A stretch of 64,000 bases of DNA, taken from the NCBI RefSeq assembly GCF_003260205.1, contig NZ_QERF01000002.1, positions 496,001 to 560,000 on the forward strand, written 5' to 3'. Source of the DNA: Winogradskyella tangerina. GTDB lineage: Bacteria > Bacteroidota > Bacteroidia > Flavobacteriales > Flavobacteriaceae. A program made the position numbers and the translations under genes. Below the pieces are notes generated by a model, which had not been told where the DNA came from, made no database searches, and saw nothing but the letters and a program-made list of their open reading frames with translations. This document shows positions 21,170 through 28,826 of the stretch, piece by piece. The first letter of the stretch is position 1; each line of letters begins with the position of its first letter.

Positions 21170-21193
21170 CTTTTAAGGGTTTTTGTATTTTTG
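21147..21193 (+). promoter_or_regulatory. Operator A and promoter of the TPR sensor kinase
   Basis: CTACCCGTTCGGGTAG (21147-21162) matches the recurrent operator at 12 of 12 positions. The exact -7 box TATTTTTG (21186-21193) begins 23 bp after the palindrome. Start codon at 21213. Confidence 0.7.
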
Positions 21194-21212
21194 AAGGCTT
21201 CATTGTTTACAA

Positions 21213-23099
21213 ATGCGCTATTCATACAACATCTTTTCGAGAGTACTACTATTCGCTTTTTTAGTAAGCATAAATGGGGTAATTCAGGCGCAGAACGATT
21301 GCCAATGCTCGGTGTTAGACAATTCAAAAGAGAACATTAAAAATGTTGAACTCAATGATTCGCTAGGCCTATTTTCAAAAATCAATCCGCTAAAAAATTC
21401 CAACGAAAAAATATGTGAATTTGAGGGACTTGACCTAGAGTTTAAATACTATTCAAATCTTAAAAATAATGAGCAACTACTTTCGATAATCGAAAGCCAA
21501 GAGCAGATATTGAAACTGCTAGACTGTCCTTTAAAAAAGACAAGGTTAACACTGAATAAAACGATTTATTATAGAGCTATAAACGACTACGAAAAACTAT
21601 CTGAATTTGCCTTTAAAACTCTAGCTGCTTCGCAAAAACTCGGCAACACCCAAACTCAGATAGAGGCTTATAAGCACTTGGTTTTTCTATTTACGCGATT
21701 AAATGAAGACAAAAAAAGATGGCATTATGTAAAACAAGCCGAACACCACATTTATTCAAATGAAATAAAAATCCCCAACTACAGATGGCTCAGTTATCAA
21801 TATGAAAATGAATTCACCAAAACTGAACGAAAAACACTAATTGATTCTGCCTTACATCTAATTGAAAGTGTTAAGCCATTGGCTAAAAAACAAAAGAACT
21901 ATCGCGAACTAACCCTACTGTACAGGGCATTAGAGGCATTTGCTTATCATGACGGTAATCTTCCATTGGCCTTGACCAATATTGATACGGCCATTTATTA
22001 CGGTAAACAAATAAAAGGGGCTAAGAATTTAAGTGGACTATACCTATCAAAAGCCTGGGATCATTTTGATTTAAATCAATTGAAAGAGGCCGAACAATGG
22101 ACAGACAGCATGTTAAAATATGACATCAAAAATGATATTGGTGGTTATATGATGACGCTCTTGCAGGCCGCCGAATTGTATGAAGGTACAGGAAATACTG
22201 AAAAAGCTTTAACCAGTTTTAAAGCGCATCAAAAACTAAAGGATAGTTTGCTAAAAATAGAACGCATCAGTGCCATCAACGAACTTGAAACCAAGTACCA
22301 AACTGAGCTCAAAGATGCTGAACTAAAGTTAAAGGATTCTAAAATAAACAGGCTCACAATACTGGTTATTATCTCAATTTTATTGGTGTTGGCCATTTTA
22401 CTCATCACAAAAGTTAGGCAATTGCGAAAAGCCAAGGTTGTAAATGTCGCACTTCAAAATGCCATTGACACCCAAGCCCGATTAGAGAAAGAAATCGTGA
22501 ATGTGAGAGAAAATATTGCTCAAGACTTCCATGATGAACTCGGTAATAAATTGGCACGAATATCACTACTATCTAACCTTATTCAAAAGGATACTAAAAA
22601 GGAAAAGACCAGTATAACCACCAAAGTACAACAGATTACCGAAGATGCTCGAAGTTTATATTTGGGAACACGCGATTTTATTTTCTCCCTAAAATCGAAT
22701 AGCGATTGCTTGGAAGAAGTTGTAACTTATCTCTCGGATTTTGGAGAGGATTTTTTTAGCAAATCGGCTATAAAATTTCAGTTGAAAAAGTCAATTGACA
22801 AGGATGTAAAATTGCCTTTCTACTGGAGTAAACAGCTGATCTATATTTTTAAAGAAGCAATGACTAATTCCTTGAAACATTCAAAATGTACAAAGGTTAT
22901 TCTTAGCTTTAAGTTTGAAGCTGATTTGCTTGAGATTAAGCTCACAGATAATGGTATTGGGATAGATGCGGAAGACCTTCGGTCTGAAAATGGTTTGGGT
23001 CATATGAAAAAACGAGCAGAAAAAATAAATAGCGAATTACAATTCATTTCAACCCAAAACGATGGCACAACCGTTTATTTTAAGGGAAAAACCACCTAA
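21213..23099 (+). CDS. TPR-containing sensor histidine kinase (module 1)
   Basis: A signal peptide (...IQAQ) is followed by a periplasmic helical-repeat region to about residue 360 with TPR-like segments, a coiled coil, one membrane helix (about 376-395) and a HisKA_3-type dimerisation domain. The phosphoacceptor is H440 in AQDFHDELGNKLARIS. The HATPase has KEAMTNSLKHS (N box) and DNGIGI (G1 box). Its cytoplasmic half closely resembles the kinase at 41099-43897 (shared FSLKSNS/FSLQEKS, YWSKQ, IFKEA). The gene has operator A upstream, and operator G overlaps its stop codon. It is the likely partner of the regulator 45 bp downstream. Confidence 0.93.
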   Translation: MRYSYNIFSRVLLFAFLVSINGVIQAQNDCQCSVLDNSKENIKNVELNDSLGLFSKINPLKNSNEKICEFEGLDLEFKYYSNLKNNEQLLSIIESQEQILKLLDCPLKKTRLTLNKTIYYRAINDYEKLSEFAFKTLAASQKLGNTQTQIEAYKHLVFLFTRLNEDKKRWHYVKQAEHHIYSNEIKIPNYRWLSYQYENEFTKTERKTLIDSALHLIESVKPLAKKQKNYRELTLLYRALEAFAYHDGNLPLALTNIDTAIYYGKQIKGAKNLSGLYLSKAWDHFDLNQLKEAEQWTDSMLKYDIKNDIGGYMMTLLQAAELYEGTGNTEKALTSFKAHQKLKDSLLKIERISAINELETKYQTELKDAELKLKDSKINRLTILVIISILLVLAILLITKVRQLRKAKVVNVALQNAIDTQARLEKEIVNVRENIAQDFHDELGNKLARISLLSNLIQKDTKKEKTSITTKVQQITEDARSLYLGTRDFIFSLKSNSDCLEEVVTYLSDFGEDFFSKSAIKFQLKKSIDKDVKLPFYWSKQLIYIFKEAMTNSLKHSKCTKVILSFKFEADLLEIKLTDNGIGIDAEDLRSENGLGHMKKRAEKINSELQFISTQNDGTTVYFKGKTT

Positions 23100-23137
23100 A
23101 AAGGTAGTAACAGTCGAGATCGGTTAGTTTAATTTTG
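23092..23137 (+). promoter_or_regulatory. Operator G and promoter of response regulator 1
   Basis: CCACCTAAAAAGGTAG (23092-23107) is a degenerate copy (9 of 12) with a perfect inner ACCT/AGGT dyad. It overlaps the kinase stop codon. The exact -7 box TAATTTTG (23130-23137) begins 22 bp after it. The start codon is at 23145, so the leader is only a few bases. Confidence 0.6.
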
Positions 23138-23144
23138 TAGAAGC

Positions 23145-23768
23145 ATGAAACATAAAGTTGTACTTATAGAAGATAATATTCCCTTGAGAGATGGGTTTAA
23201 GGAAGTGATAGACGGCACTCAAAATTTCAAGGTTGTCGCTAGCTACGCACAGTGCGAAGAAGCACTCAAGAACCTTTCTTATGACAATCCTGATATTCTT
23301 CTTGTTGATATTGAATTACCTGGCATTAATGGTGTTGAAGGCACAAAACGAATCAAGCAACTAAAACCAAATACCGACATCATTATGGTAACGGTTTATG
23401 AAAATTCAGAGATGGTTTTCAATGCTCTATGTGCCGGTGCTTCGGGCTATTTAACCAAGAGTATTACTCCAGATGAATTAATAGAAGCCTTAAATGAGAC
23501 GGTGTCTGGAGGAGCGCCAATGAGTATTAAGATTGCCAAGATGGTTGTGGGTTCTTTCCGAAGGAAACAAAGTAAAATAGCGCTTTCAAATCGCGAAAAA
23601 GAAGTACTAACGCTTTTGGCAGAAGGTAATAGTTACGATAGTATTGCCGAGCAGCTATTCATAAGTAAAAACACCATAAAATTTCATTTGAAAAACATCT
23701 ATATTAAGTTGCAGGTAAATTCTAATATTGAAGCTGTTAATAAAGCAAATAAGGAAAACCTCATCTAA
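23145..23768 (+). CDS. LuxR/NarL-family response regulator (module 1)
   Basis: The receiver has acidic residues E10-D11, phosphoacceptor D55 in LLVDIELPG, conserved threonine in MVTVYE and lysine in YLTKS. The C-terminal LuxR-type helix-turn-helix (about 145-205) reads SNREKEVLTLLAEG, with recognition helix ISKNTIKFHLKNIY. This helix differs from that of the regulator at 40437-41054 at only two positions (K/R and L/I), so both should read the same DNA site. The gene has its own promoter within the kinase-regulator junction, suggesting autoregulation. Confidence 0.96.
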   Translation: MKHKVVLIEDNIPLRDGFKEVIDGTQNFKVVASYAQCEEALKNLSYDNPDILLVDIELPGINGVEGTKRIKQLKPNTDIIMVTVYENSEMVFNALCAGASGYLTKSITPDELIEALNETVSGGAPMSIKIAKMVVGSFRRKQSKIALSNREKEVLTLLAEGNSYDSIAEQLFISKNTIKFHLKNIYIKLQVNSNIEAVNKANKENLI

Positions 23769-23770
23769 TT

Positions 23771-23816
23771 CTACCCATATGGGTAGCACAAGCAAATAGG
23801 TCTAAAAGTAATTTTA
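23771..23816 (+). promoter_or_regulatory. Operator B and promoter of the ELWxxDGT surface protein
   Basis: CTACCCATATGGGTAG (23771-23786) is a perfect 16-bp palindrome (12 of 12 operator positions). The -7-like box TAATTTTA (23809-23816) begins 22 bp after it. It starts 3 bp after the regulator stop codon. Start codon at 23844. Confidence 0.7.
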
Positions 23817-23843
23817 TCCCATAACTTTTAAAACCTATTTATT

Positions 23844-25529
23844 ATGAAAAAATATCTACTCTTTACTTTGTTAACTACGACTATATTATCACAAGCACAG
23901 GTTAGTTTAGTACTTGATATTAATCCTACTGGTGATGGTGTTGCAGTTTACCCCAACAATAGGATATCTTATAATGGCTCACTACTATTTGCTGCGGATA
24001 ATGGTGTAAATGGTATGGAACTTTGGATTTCCGATGGCACTGAAAATGGAACATTCTTATTGAGAAATATCAATAACGCTTTTGATAGTAACCCTAATGG
24101 TTTCTATCTTATGCCTACAGATGGTAGAGTCTATTTTTCAGCATCTGGTCTTGGTGAAATTGGAGTAAATCCAAATTTTGAACTTATGGTTACTGATGGT
24201 ACGACTAGCGGAACTATAATTCATAGAGAATTCAATCAAGAAAACTTTCAGTCTGTTCGTGGGAGTGACCCGTCAAATATCACATCCTTAAATGATAAAT
24301 TAATTTTTTCAGCACGGTTTAGATGGTTAAGTGCTAATATCGATTGGGGTACCGAATATTGTTTCGCAAGTACGCTAAGTAATGGCACAACGCCTTCAAC
24401 TTCTGACGGATTTGGTGTTAATTTAAACGCAGGAGCATCAAGCAGTCTACCGTCCAATTTCGTTGAATTTAATGGTGATATGTACTTCAGTGCCACAAGT
24501 TCTTCTGGAGCTAATTTCAATGTTGGAAGAGAACTATGGAGAACCAATGGTGTGCCAGGAACCAGTGGAAGTGGAACAGCCCTTGGAGTAGATGCGAATC
24601 CTGGTCCTGATAGTAGTAATCCAGAAAATCTATTTGTTTATAATAATCGATTGTATTTTACTGCTAACGTACCAGGTTTCGGTAATGAAATCTTTAGAAT
24701 AACTTCAAATGGCAACTTAACTAATTTGAAGAATATTAGCAGTGGTGCTGCAAGCAGTGACGCCTCTAATTTCACCATTATGAACGGTACCATTTTCTTT
24801 ACTGCCAATGATGGAATCAACGGTAGAGAAATTTGGTCAAGTACTGGCTTTCCTTCAACCACAAATTTGCTAAGTAACATTAATCCTACAGGAAATAGTA
24901 ACCCAAATGAATTGTTCGTTTTTAACGGTAAATTATATTTCAGCGCTGATAACGGTACTAATGGCGTAGAACTCTGGGTTTCGGATGGTACAAATGCAGG
25001 TACACAAATGCTTGCGGATATTAATCCAACAGGAGAAAGTACACCACAAGGTTTTACAGAATATAACGGTAAACTCTATTTTAATGCTGACGATGGCGTT
25101 AATGGTCGTGAGTTATGGGTAACTGATGGAACCACCGTTGGTACTCAATTAGTGGAAGATATTTGGACCGGTGTTGCAAGTAGTGATCCATTAGATTTAA
25201 TAGTAGTAAATAACATTTTATTCTTTTCAGCAAATAATGGCTCTACAGGTTATGAACTCTTTAAATACGAAGACCCAACACTTTCAGTAAACAATCAAGA
25301 GCTATATAATACTGTAACTTTTTCCCCCAACCCAACAATTTCAAGTTTTACTCTAAATACCAATCAGACCATTTCATACCTAAATATTTTCAACCTTCGA
25401 GGGCAACTGGTAAAATCCTTTATTGGTAGTCAAAACGACTACAACATCGAAGATTTAAATTCTGGAATTTACCTCGTAACCCTTCAAACAAAAAACGGAA
25501 GTATCACCAAAAAACTCATCAAAGAATAA
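23844..25529 (+). CDS. ELWxxDGT-repeat surface protein with T9SS sorting domain
   Basis: The signal peptide ends in SQAQ. Repeats of about 45-60 residues follow, each with a strand like LYFSADNGTNG and the motif ELWVSDGTNAGT or a variant (ELWISDGT, ELMVTDGT, ELWRTNG, ELWVTDGT), probably forming a beta-propeller-like array. The last 80 residues (VTFSPNPTISSF... to ...KKLIKE) are a type A T9SS sorting domain, with the PNP motif and the final LNSGIYLVTLQ strand. It is thus exported through the type IX system and attached to or released from the surface. Operator B places it under the flanking regulator. Confidence 0.92.
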   Translation: MKKYLLFTLLTTTILSQAQVSLVLDINPTGDGVAVYPNNRISYNGSLLFAADNGVNGMELWISDGTENGTFLLRNINNAFDSNPNGFYLMPTDGRVYFSASGLGEIGVNPNFELMVTDGTTSGTIIHREFNQENFQSVRGSDPSNITSLNDKLIFSARFRWLSANIDWGTEYCFASTLSNGTTPSTSDGFGVNLNAGASSSLPSNFVEFNGDMYFSATSSSGANFNVGRELWRTNGVPGTSGSGTALGVDANPGPDSSNPENLFVYNNRLYFTANVPGFGNEIFRITSNGNLTNLKNISSGAASSDASNFTIMNGTIFFTANDGINGREIWSSTGFPSTTNLLSNINPTGNSNPNELFVFNGKLYFSADNGTNGVELWVSDGTNAGTQMLADINPTGESTPQGFTEYNGKLYFNADDGVNGRELWVTDGTTVGTQLVEDIWTGVASSDPLDLIVVNNILFFSANNGSTGYELFKYEDPTLSVNNQELYNTVTFSPNPTISSFTLNTNQTISYLNIFNLRGQLVKSFIGSQNDYNIEDLNSGIYLVTLQTKNGSITKKLIKE

Positions 25530-25551
25530 CACTTGATATGCAATGTTTGCG

Positions 25552-25582
25552 AGTTGGCGTTCTGCAAAAGAACGCCGACTTT
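25552..25582 (+). terminator. Hairpin downstream of the ELWxxDGT gene
   Basis: A 12-bp stem (25552-25563 with 25569-25580, one G-T pair) has a 5-nt loop and is followed by only three Ts. It probably terminates or stabilises the upstream mRNA and insulates operator H, which begins 7 bp later. Confidence 0.65.
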
Positions 25583-25586
25583 AAAA

Positions 25587-25633
25587 CTACCCATAACGTG
25601 TAGTTTAGCCTAAGACTCTGCTTTATATCTTGT
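25587..25633 (+). promoter_or_regulatory. Operator H and promoter of the 29-aa peptide gene
   Basis: CTACCC-ATAAC-GTGTAG (25587-25603) matches 11 of 12 operator positions. TATCTTGT (25626-25633), an imperfect -7 box, begins 22 bp after it. The flank TTTAAAACTACCC is shared with operators C and D. Confidence 0.55.
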
Positions 25634-25647
25634 ATTCACAAAACAAC

Positions 25648-25737
25648 ATGGATAAAATAGAAAAATACAAGCTCGAAATATTTCTGGTCACCTTTTACGG
25701 TTTGATAGGTTTTGTTACATGGCTTCTTTTCAGTTAA
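25648..25737 (+). CDS. Small membrane peptide, 29 aa
   Basis: The ORF begins MDKIEKYKLEIF and ends in WLLFS. A charged N-terminus of about nine residues is followed by a single hydrophobic helix of about 20 residues (residues 10-29), with no room for further domains. It has its own operator and -7 box upstream and a strong intrinsic terminator 22 bp downstream, so it is framed as an independent transcription unit. That framing is the main support for a gene this short. It may modulate the kinase or another membrane complex; this is inference. I know of no named family. Confidence 0.6.
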   Translation: MDKIEKYKLEIFLVTFYGLIGFVTWLLFS

Positions 25738-25758
25738 GTCATTGTAGTAGTTGAGGAG

Positions 25759-25789
25759 AAAAAAGCATTCATTTATTGAATGCTTTTTT
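25759..25789 (+). terminator. Terminator of the 29-aa peptide gene
   Basis: AAAAAAGCATTC (25759-25770) pairs with GAATGCTTTTTT (25778-25789), with a 7-nt loop and a T-run: a strong intrinsic terminator, usable on both strands. Confidence 0.88.
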
Positions 25790-25842
25790 AGTTTGGCATA
25801 GAGATTGGATTTCAATTTATATAACCCTTAAAACGCAAGATT

Positions 25843-27024
25843 ATGAAACGATTTTTACTTTTAACAGTCCTTGTTTCGGTACTCGTATCTTGTAGTGCCA
25901 AAAAACAAATTGAACAAGCAATCAGTCATGGTAATTATGACGAAGCAATTTCCGATGCTTTGCAAAAACTAGAAAACAACAAAGACAAAAAACGTAAGCA
26001 AGCTTATATTTTTATGCTCAAAGATGCTTACGATAAAGTCTTATCTGAGGATTTGGTACAGATTGCACATTGGGAAAAAGATGGCAATCCGGAGTTATAT
26101 AAAACCATTTATGAATCTTATTCTGATCTCGAACAAAGACAAGCAGCTATAAAACGCGTTATGCCCTTAAAAATAGATGGAAAAACCATTCACTTTAGCT
26201 TCAATGATTACAGCGAAGAACTTGTAGACTATAGATACAAAACATCAGACTATTTAATGGATAAAGCCCTGGATCTCTTAGATTCTGAAGATAAAATCAA
26301 TGCACGTGAAGCCTATAGCTTATTTGAATATGTAGATCGTATTAATCCAAATTTTGAAAATGTTAGAGACCTTATGCTAGAAGCTCATTCGGTAGGAATG
26401 GATTATGTACACGTATCCATCTCAAATGAGACTTATCAAGTTATTCCTCAGCGTCTTGAAGTCGAACTTTTAGATTTCAACACTTATGGTCTTAATCAGT
26501 TTTGGACGACTTATCACGCCATTGTAGACGATAGCATAGACTATGATTTTGCTATGGAGCTTCAACTTAAAAGAATTAATGTCTCTCCTGAACGTATTAA
26601 TGAAAGACAATTGTTGAGAGAGCGCGAAATTATTGATGGCTGGGAATATCTATTAGATCAGTACGGTAATGTTGTTCAAGACAGTTTAGGAAATGATATC
26701 AAAGTTGATCGAATTATCAATGTTAGAGCGCGATTTTTTGAAGTTATTCAGACTAAATCAGCTCAGGTGATAGCAGAAGTCGTATATACAGATCTAAAAA
26801 GAAATCAAGTAATGGATAACTTTGCTATAGATAGTGGTTTTACTTTTGAAAATGTTTTTGGTCGATTTAGAGGCGACCGAAGAGCACTTAACAGAGGCGA
26901 CAGAGCCTTACTCATGCAAGACCAGATTCCATTCCCAAGTGATGAGCAAATGGTATTCGATTCTGGTGAAGACCTTAAAATGAAACTAAAGCACATCATT
27001 AGGAGCTATCGTTTGAATAGTTAA
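25843..27024 (+). CDS. Hypothetical lipoprotein, 393 aa
   Basis: The signal peptide ends in VLVSC, with cysteine 17 as the lipid site. Residues of about 20-110 are helical (QIEQAISHGNYDEAISDALQKLE), resembling a TPR-like unit. A mixed domain follows to the end (LEVELLDFNTYGL, VIAEVVYTDLKRNQ). I do not recognise a characterised family; similar proteins appear to be common as conserved unknowns in Flavobacteriia. It has no regulon operator upstream and terminates at a shared bidirectional hairpin. Confidence 0.75.
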   Translation: MKRFLLLTVLVSVLVSCSAKKQIEQAISHGNYDEAISDALQKLENNKDKKRKQAYIFMLKDAYDKVLSEDLVQIAHWEKDGNPELYKTIYESYSDLEQRQAAIKRVMPLKIDGKTIHFSFNDYSEELVDYRYKTSDYLMDKALDLLDSEDKINAREAYSLFEYVDRINPNFENVRDLMLEAHSVGMDYVHVSISNETYQVIPQRLEVELLDFNTYGLNQFWTTYHAIVDDSIDYDFAMELQLKRINVSPERINERQLLREREIIDGWEYLLDQYGNVVQDSLGNDIKVDRIINVRARFFEVIQTKSAQVIAEVVYTDLKRNQVMDNFAIDSGFTFENVFGRFRGDRRALNRGDRALLMQDQIPFPSDEQMVFDSGEDLKMKLKHIIRSYRLNS

Positions 27025-27026
27025 AT

Positions 27027-27055
27027 AAAAACCTCCTGATTATAGGAGGTTTTTT
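27027..27055. terminator. Bidirectional terminator between convergent genes
   Basis: AAAAACCTCC (27027-27036) pairs with GGAGGTTTTT (27045-27054), with an 8-nt loop. It gives T-runs on both strands and serves the genes ending at 27024 (+) and 27054 (-). The latter stop codon lies inside the T-run. Confidence 0.88.
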
Positions 27056-27788
27056 ATGATACTGCTCTAATATAAAAAAACGCCTCGCCTGAATTATCAG
27101 TCATTAGAATACGTTGGCCTTCATCCAAGATCTGATGACCGCCATTTTTAATTACTAACTGTTGAGTGTCTTCAAGATTGGTAACACCATAAGTGCATAC
27201 CCAATATTCATATTTTCCTTTGAATTCGTTAGAAATTACTCTAGCATCTGCAATGTAATCTGAATTTCGACTTTTTATTTTGAAATGTTCTGAACTCGTT
27301 TTCTCAAACGTCCAGTCAAAAATACCTTCATAGAATGGTATGATCTTACTGATGTCCGAAACATGAAGCTCGTTCCAAATTAAAGTATTCGCAACATTAT
27401 CGGTCCGAGTAGACTTCAAATTATCACCTTCATAAATAGTAAATCCCGCACCTTGAGGATCACGAATTAAGGCAACTTTGCCAAAACCAGAAATAGTCTG
27501 CTGCATTTCTACAATACCTCCAAGGGCTTTTGCATTCTTAACTGTTTCTTCAACTGAATTTACCTGAATGTAAGTCATCCAAAAATGCGGCATACCCAAG
27601 GCTTGAAATTTTGCTGGGGTTTCATATAAACCAGCCACCGCATTATCACCACTAAAACCAACATAATAATCTGCCTCCAGATAAAAGGTCCAACCGAACA
27701 CTGCTTCGTAAAATGCCATGCTATCCTTTGGCAAATACGTAGATAAATCAGAAAATACGATGGTGTTTGGTTTCATAGATATCTTCAA
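27054..27788 (-). CDS. VOC family protein with two glyoxalase-like domains
   Basis: The 244 residues contain two vicinal-oxygen-chelate units. The first, from NTIVFSDLSTYLPKDSMAFYEAVFGWTF, includes VALIRDPQGAGFTIYEG. The second begins LIWNELHVSDISKIIPFYEGIFDWTF and ends with ILMTDNSGEAFFYIRAV. Both have the usual FYxxxFGW-type helix. Metal ligands are not obvious in every expected place, so the reaction is unknown. It lies directly downstream of the ytxJ gene with no intergenic space, so the two are probably co-transcribed. Confidence 0.88.
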   Translation of the reverse strand: MKISMKPNTIVFSDLSTYLPKDSMAFYEAVFGWTFYLEADYYVGFSGDNAVAGLYETPAKFQALGMPHFWMTYIQVNSVEETVKNAKALGGIVEMQQTISGFGKVALIRDPQGAGFTIYEGDNLKSTRTDNVANTLIWNELHVSDISKIIPFYEGIFDWTFEKTSSEHFKIKSRNSDYIADARVISNEFKGKYEYWVCTYGVTNLEDTQQLVIKNGGHQILDEGQRILMTDNSGEAFFYIRAVS

Positions 27789-28169
27789 TTAAGACATAAA
27801 ACGACTTAAATCAAGGTCATTAATTGCCCCATGAGATGCGTGTGCAACGGCAACTCCATTCTTAATAATTAACAATTGAGGCGATTGATGCATCACTTGA
27901 AACTTATAACCCACTTCATTAGAAACATCACGAAAACTCAATAAATCAAGGTAATATAAATCAACATCAGCAGATTCATCATACAATTCTATAAACTGAT
28001 TCATTACCATTCTGCTAATTCCACATCGTGTAGAATGTTTGAAGATTAATTGTGTTTTTATCTTAGACTGTTCTTCAATCATCTTTAATTGCTCTAAAGA
28101 ATTAAGGGCAATCCACGGTAGTTCTTTTTCTTCTTTTGGAGACTTACTCCCAAACATTTTTTTAAACAT
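27789..28169 (-). CDS. ytxJ: YtxJ-family bacillithiol redox protein
   Basis: The ATG at 28169 is chosen; an extension to 28205 adds only a short cysteine-bearing stretch unlike the family. The thioredoxin-like fold has a single active cysteine, C49 in FKHSTRCGISRMVMNQF, typical of monothiol bacilliredoxin YtxJ. SPQLLIIKNG is the usual cis-proline strand. Such proteins are thought to remove bacillithiol from mixed disulfides, which implies that this organism makes bacillithiol. The VOC gene follows without a gap and the methyltransferase gene lies just upstream on the same strand. Confidence 0.9.
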   Translation of the reverse strand: MFKKMFGSKSPKEEKELPWIALNSLEQLKMIEEQSKIKTQLIFKHSTRCGISRMVMNQFIELYDESADVDLYYLDLLSFRDVSNEVGYKFQVMHQSPQLLIIKNGVAVAHASHGAINDLDLSRFMS

Positions 28170-28210
28170 ATTTCTTTTCTGATTTCTGCAATAGCAGATA
28201 TTCAACTTAA

Positions 28211-28684
28211 TTAAATCCAGCGCCTTACCTCATTCATATAACGTAAGTAATCCGATTTAAAATCTCTTGTTAGTCTCGGTTCTTCAACAAAAATTACAAA
28301 CAGATGAAAGGCGATTGCAACACCTATTGCATATACAAGCAGACGTAATGAACCCGTAAACATAACTTCACCAACCAGCACCAATAACATCCCTACATAC
28401 ATAGGGTTTCGGCTATATTTATACAATCCTTTTACAACGAGTGCTTTTGTTCTGCGAACTGGCGACAGTGTTCCTCTACCATCAATAATAAAACGATAAA
28501 CACAATAAAGTGCAATGCACAGACCGGCTATTATTAAGATAATTCCAAGATATTTAATTAATCCTAATTCAGCATTAATTATTAAGTCAAATCGTCGTCT
28601 CAATAACAAATACGGAATTAACCCAACCACTATTCCTGGTTGAAGAATAAAAAAGATAAGATTCTTTATATAGAGTGAAAACAT
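28211..28684 (-). CDS. Isoprenylcysteine/phospholipid methyltransferase-like membrane protein
   Basis: This 157-residue integral membrane protein has about four hydrophobic helices. Conserved C-terminal features of the ICMT/PEMT superfamily are RGTLSPVRRTKALVVKGLYKYSRNPMYVGM (an extended RNPMY element for S-adenosylmethionine binding) and FVIFVEEPRLTRDFKSDYLRYMNEVRRW (EEP...Y...V.RW). The methyl acceptor is unknown. It is first in a probable operon with ytxJ and the VOC protein. Confidence 0.88.
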   Translation of the reverse strand: MFSLYIKNLIFFILQPGIVVGLIPYLLLRRRFDLIINAELGLIKYLGIILIIAGLCIALYCVYRFIIDGRGTLSPVRRTKALVVKGLYKYSRNPMYVGMLLVLVGEVMFTGSLRLLVYAIGVAIAFHLFVIFVEEPRLTRDFKSDYLRYMNEVRRWI

Positions 28685-28826
28685 ATCCCATTAAAAAGGA
28701 CAAAACGTCACCCGAAAGCACACTATATCAGTCATTTTGTCGTTTTTTTCTTGCCAATCTTCAATGGTAAGATTATTGAATAAAGATAGTCAAACACAAC
28801 AAAAAAATTGAATAACATATAAAAAG

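Noticed and set aside
21137..21340. Plus-strand ORF across the fahA terminator and the start of the TPR kinase
   Set aside because: It runs through a strong terminator hairpin and the signal-peptide region of the kinase in another frame; no family resemblance.
23771..23786. The palindrome after response regulator 1 considered as a terminator
   Set aside because: There is no T-run after it and the hairpin would have almost no loop; its register with the next -7 box fits an operator better.
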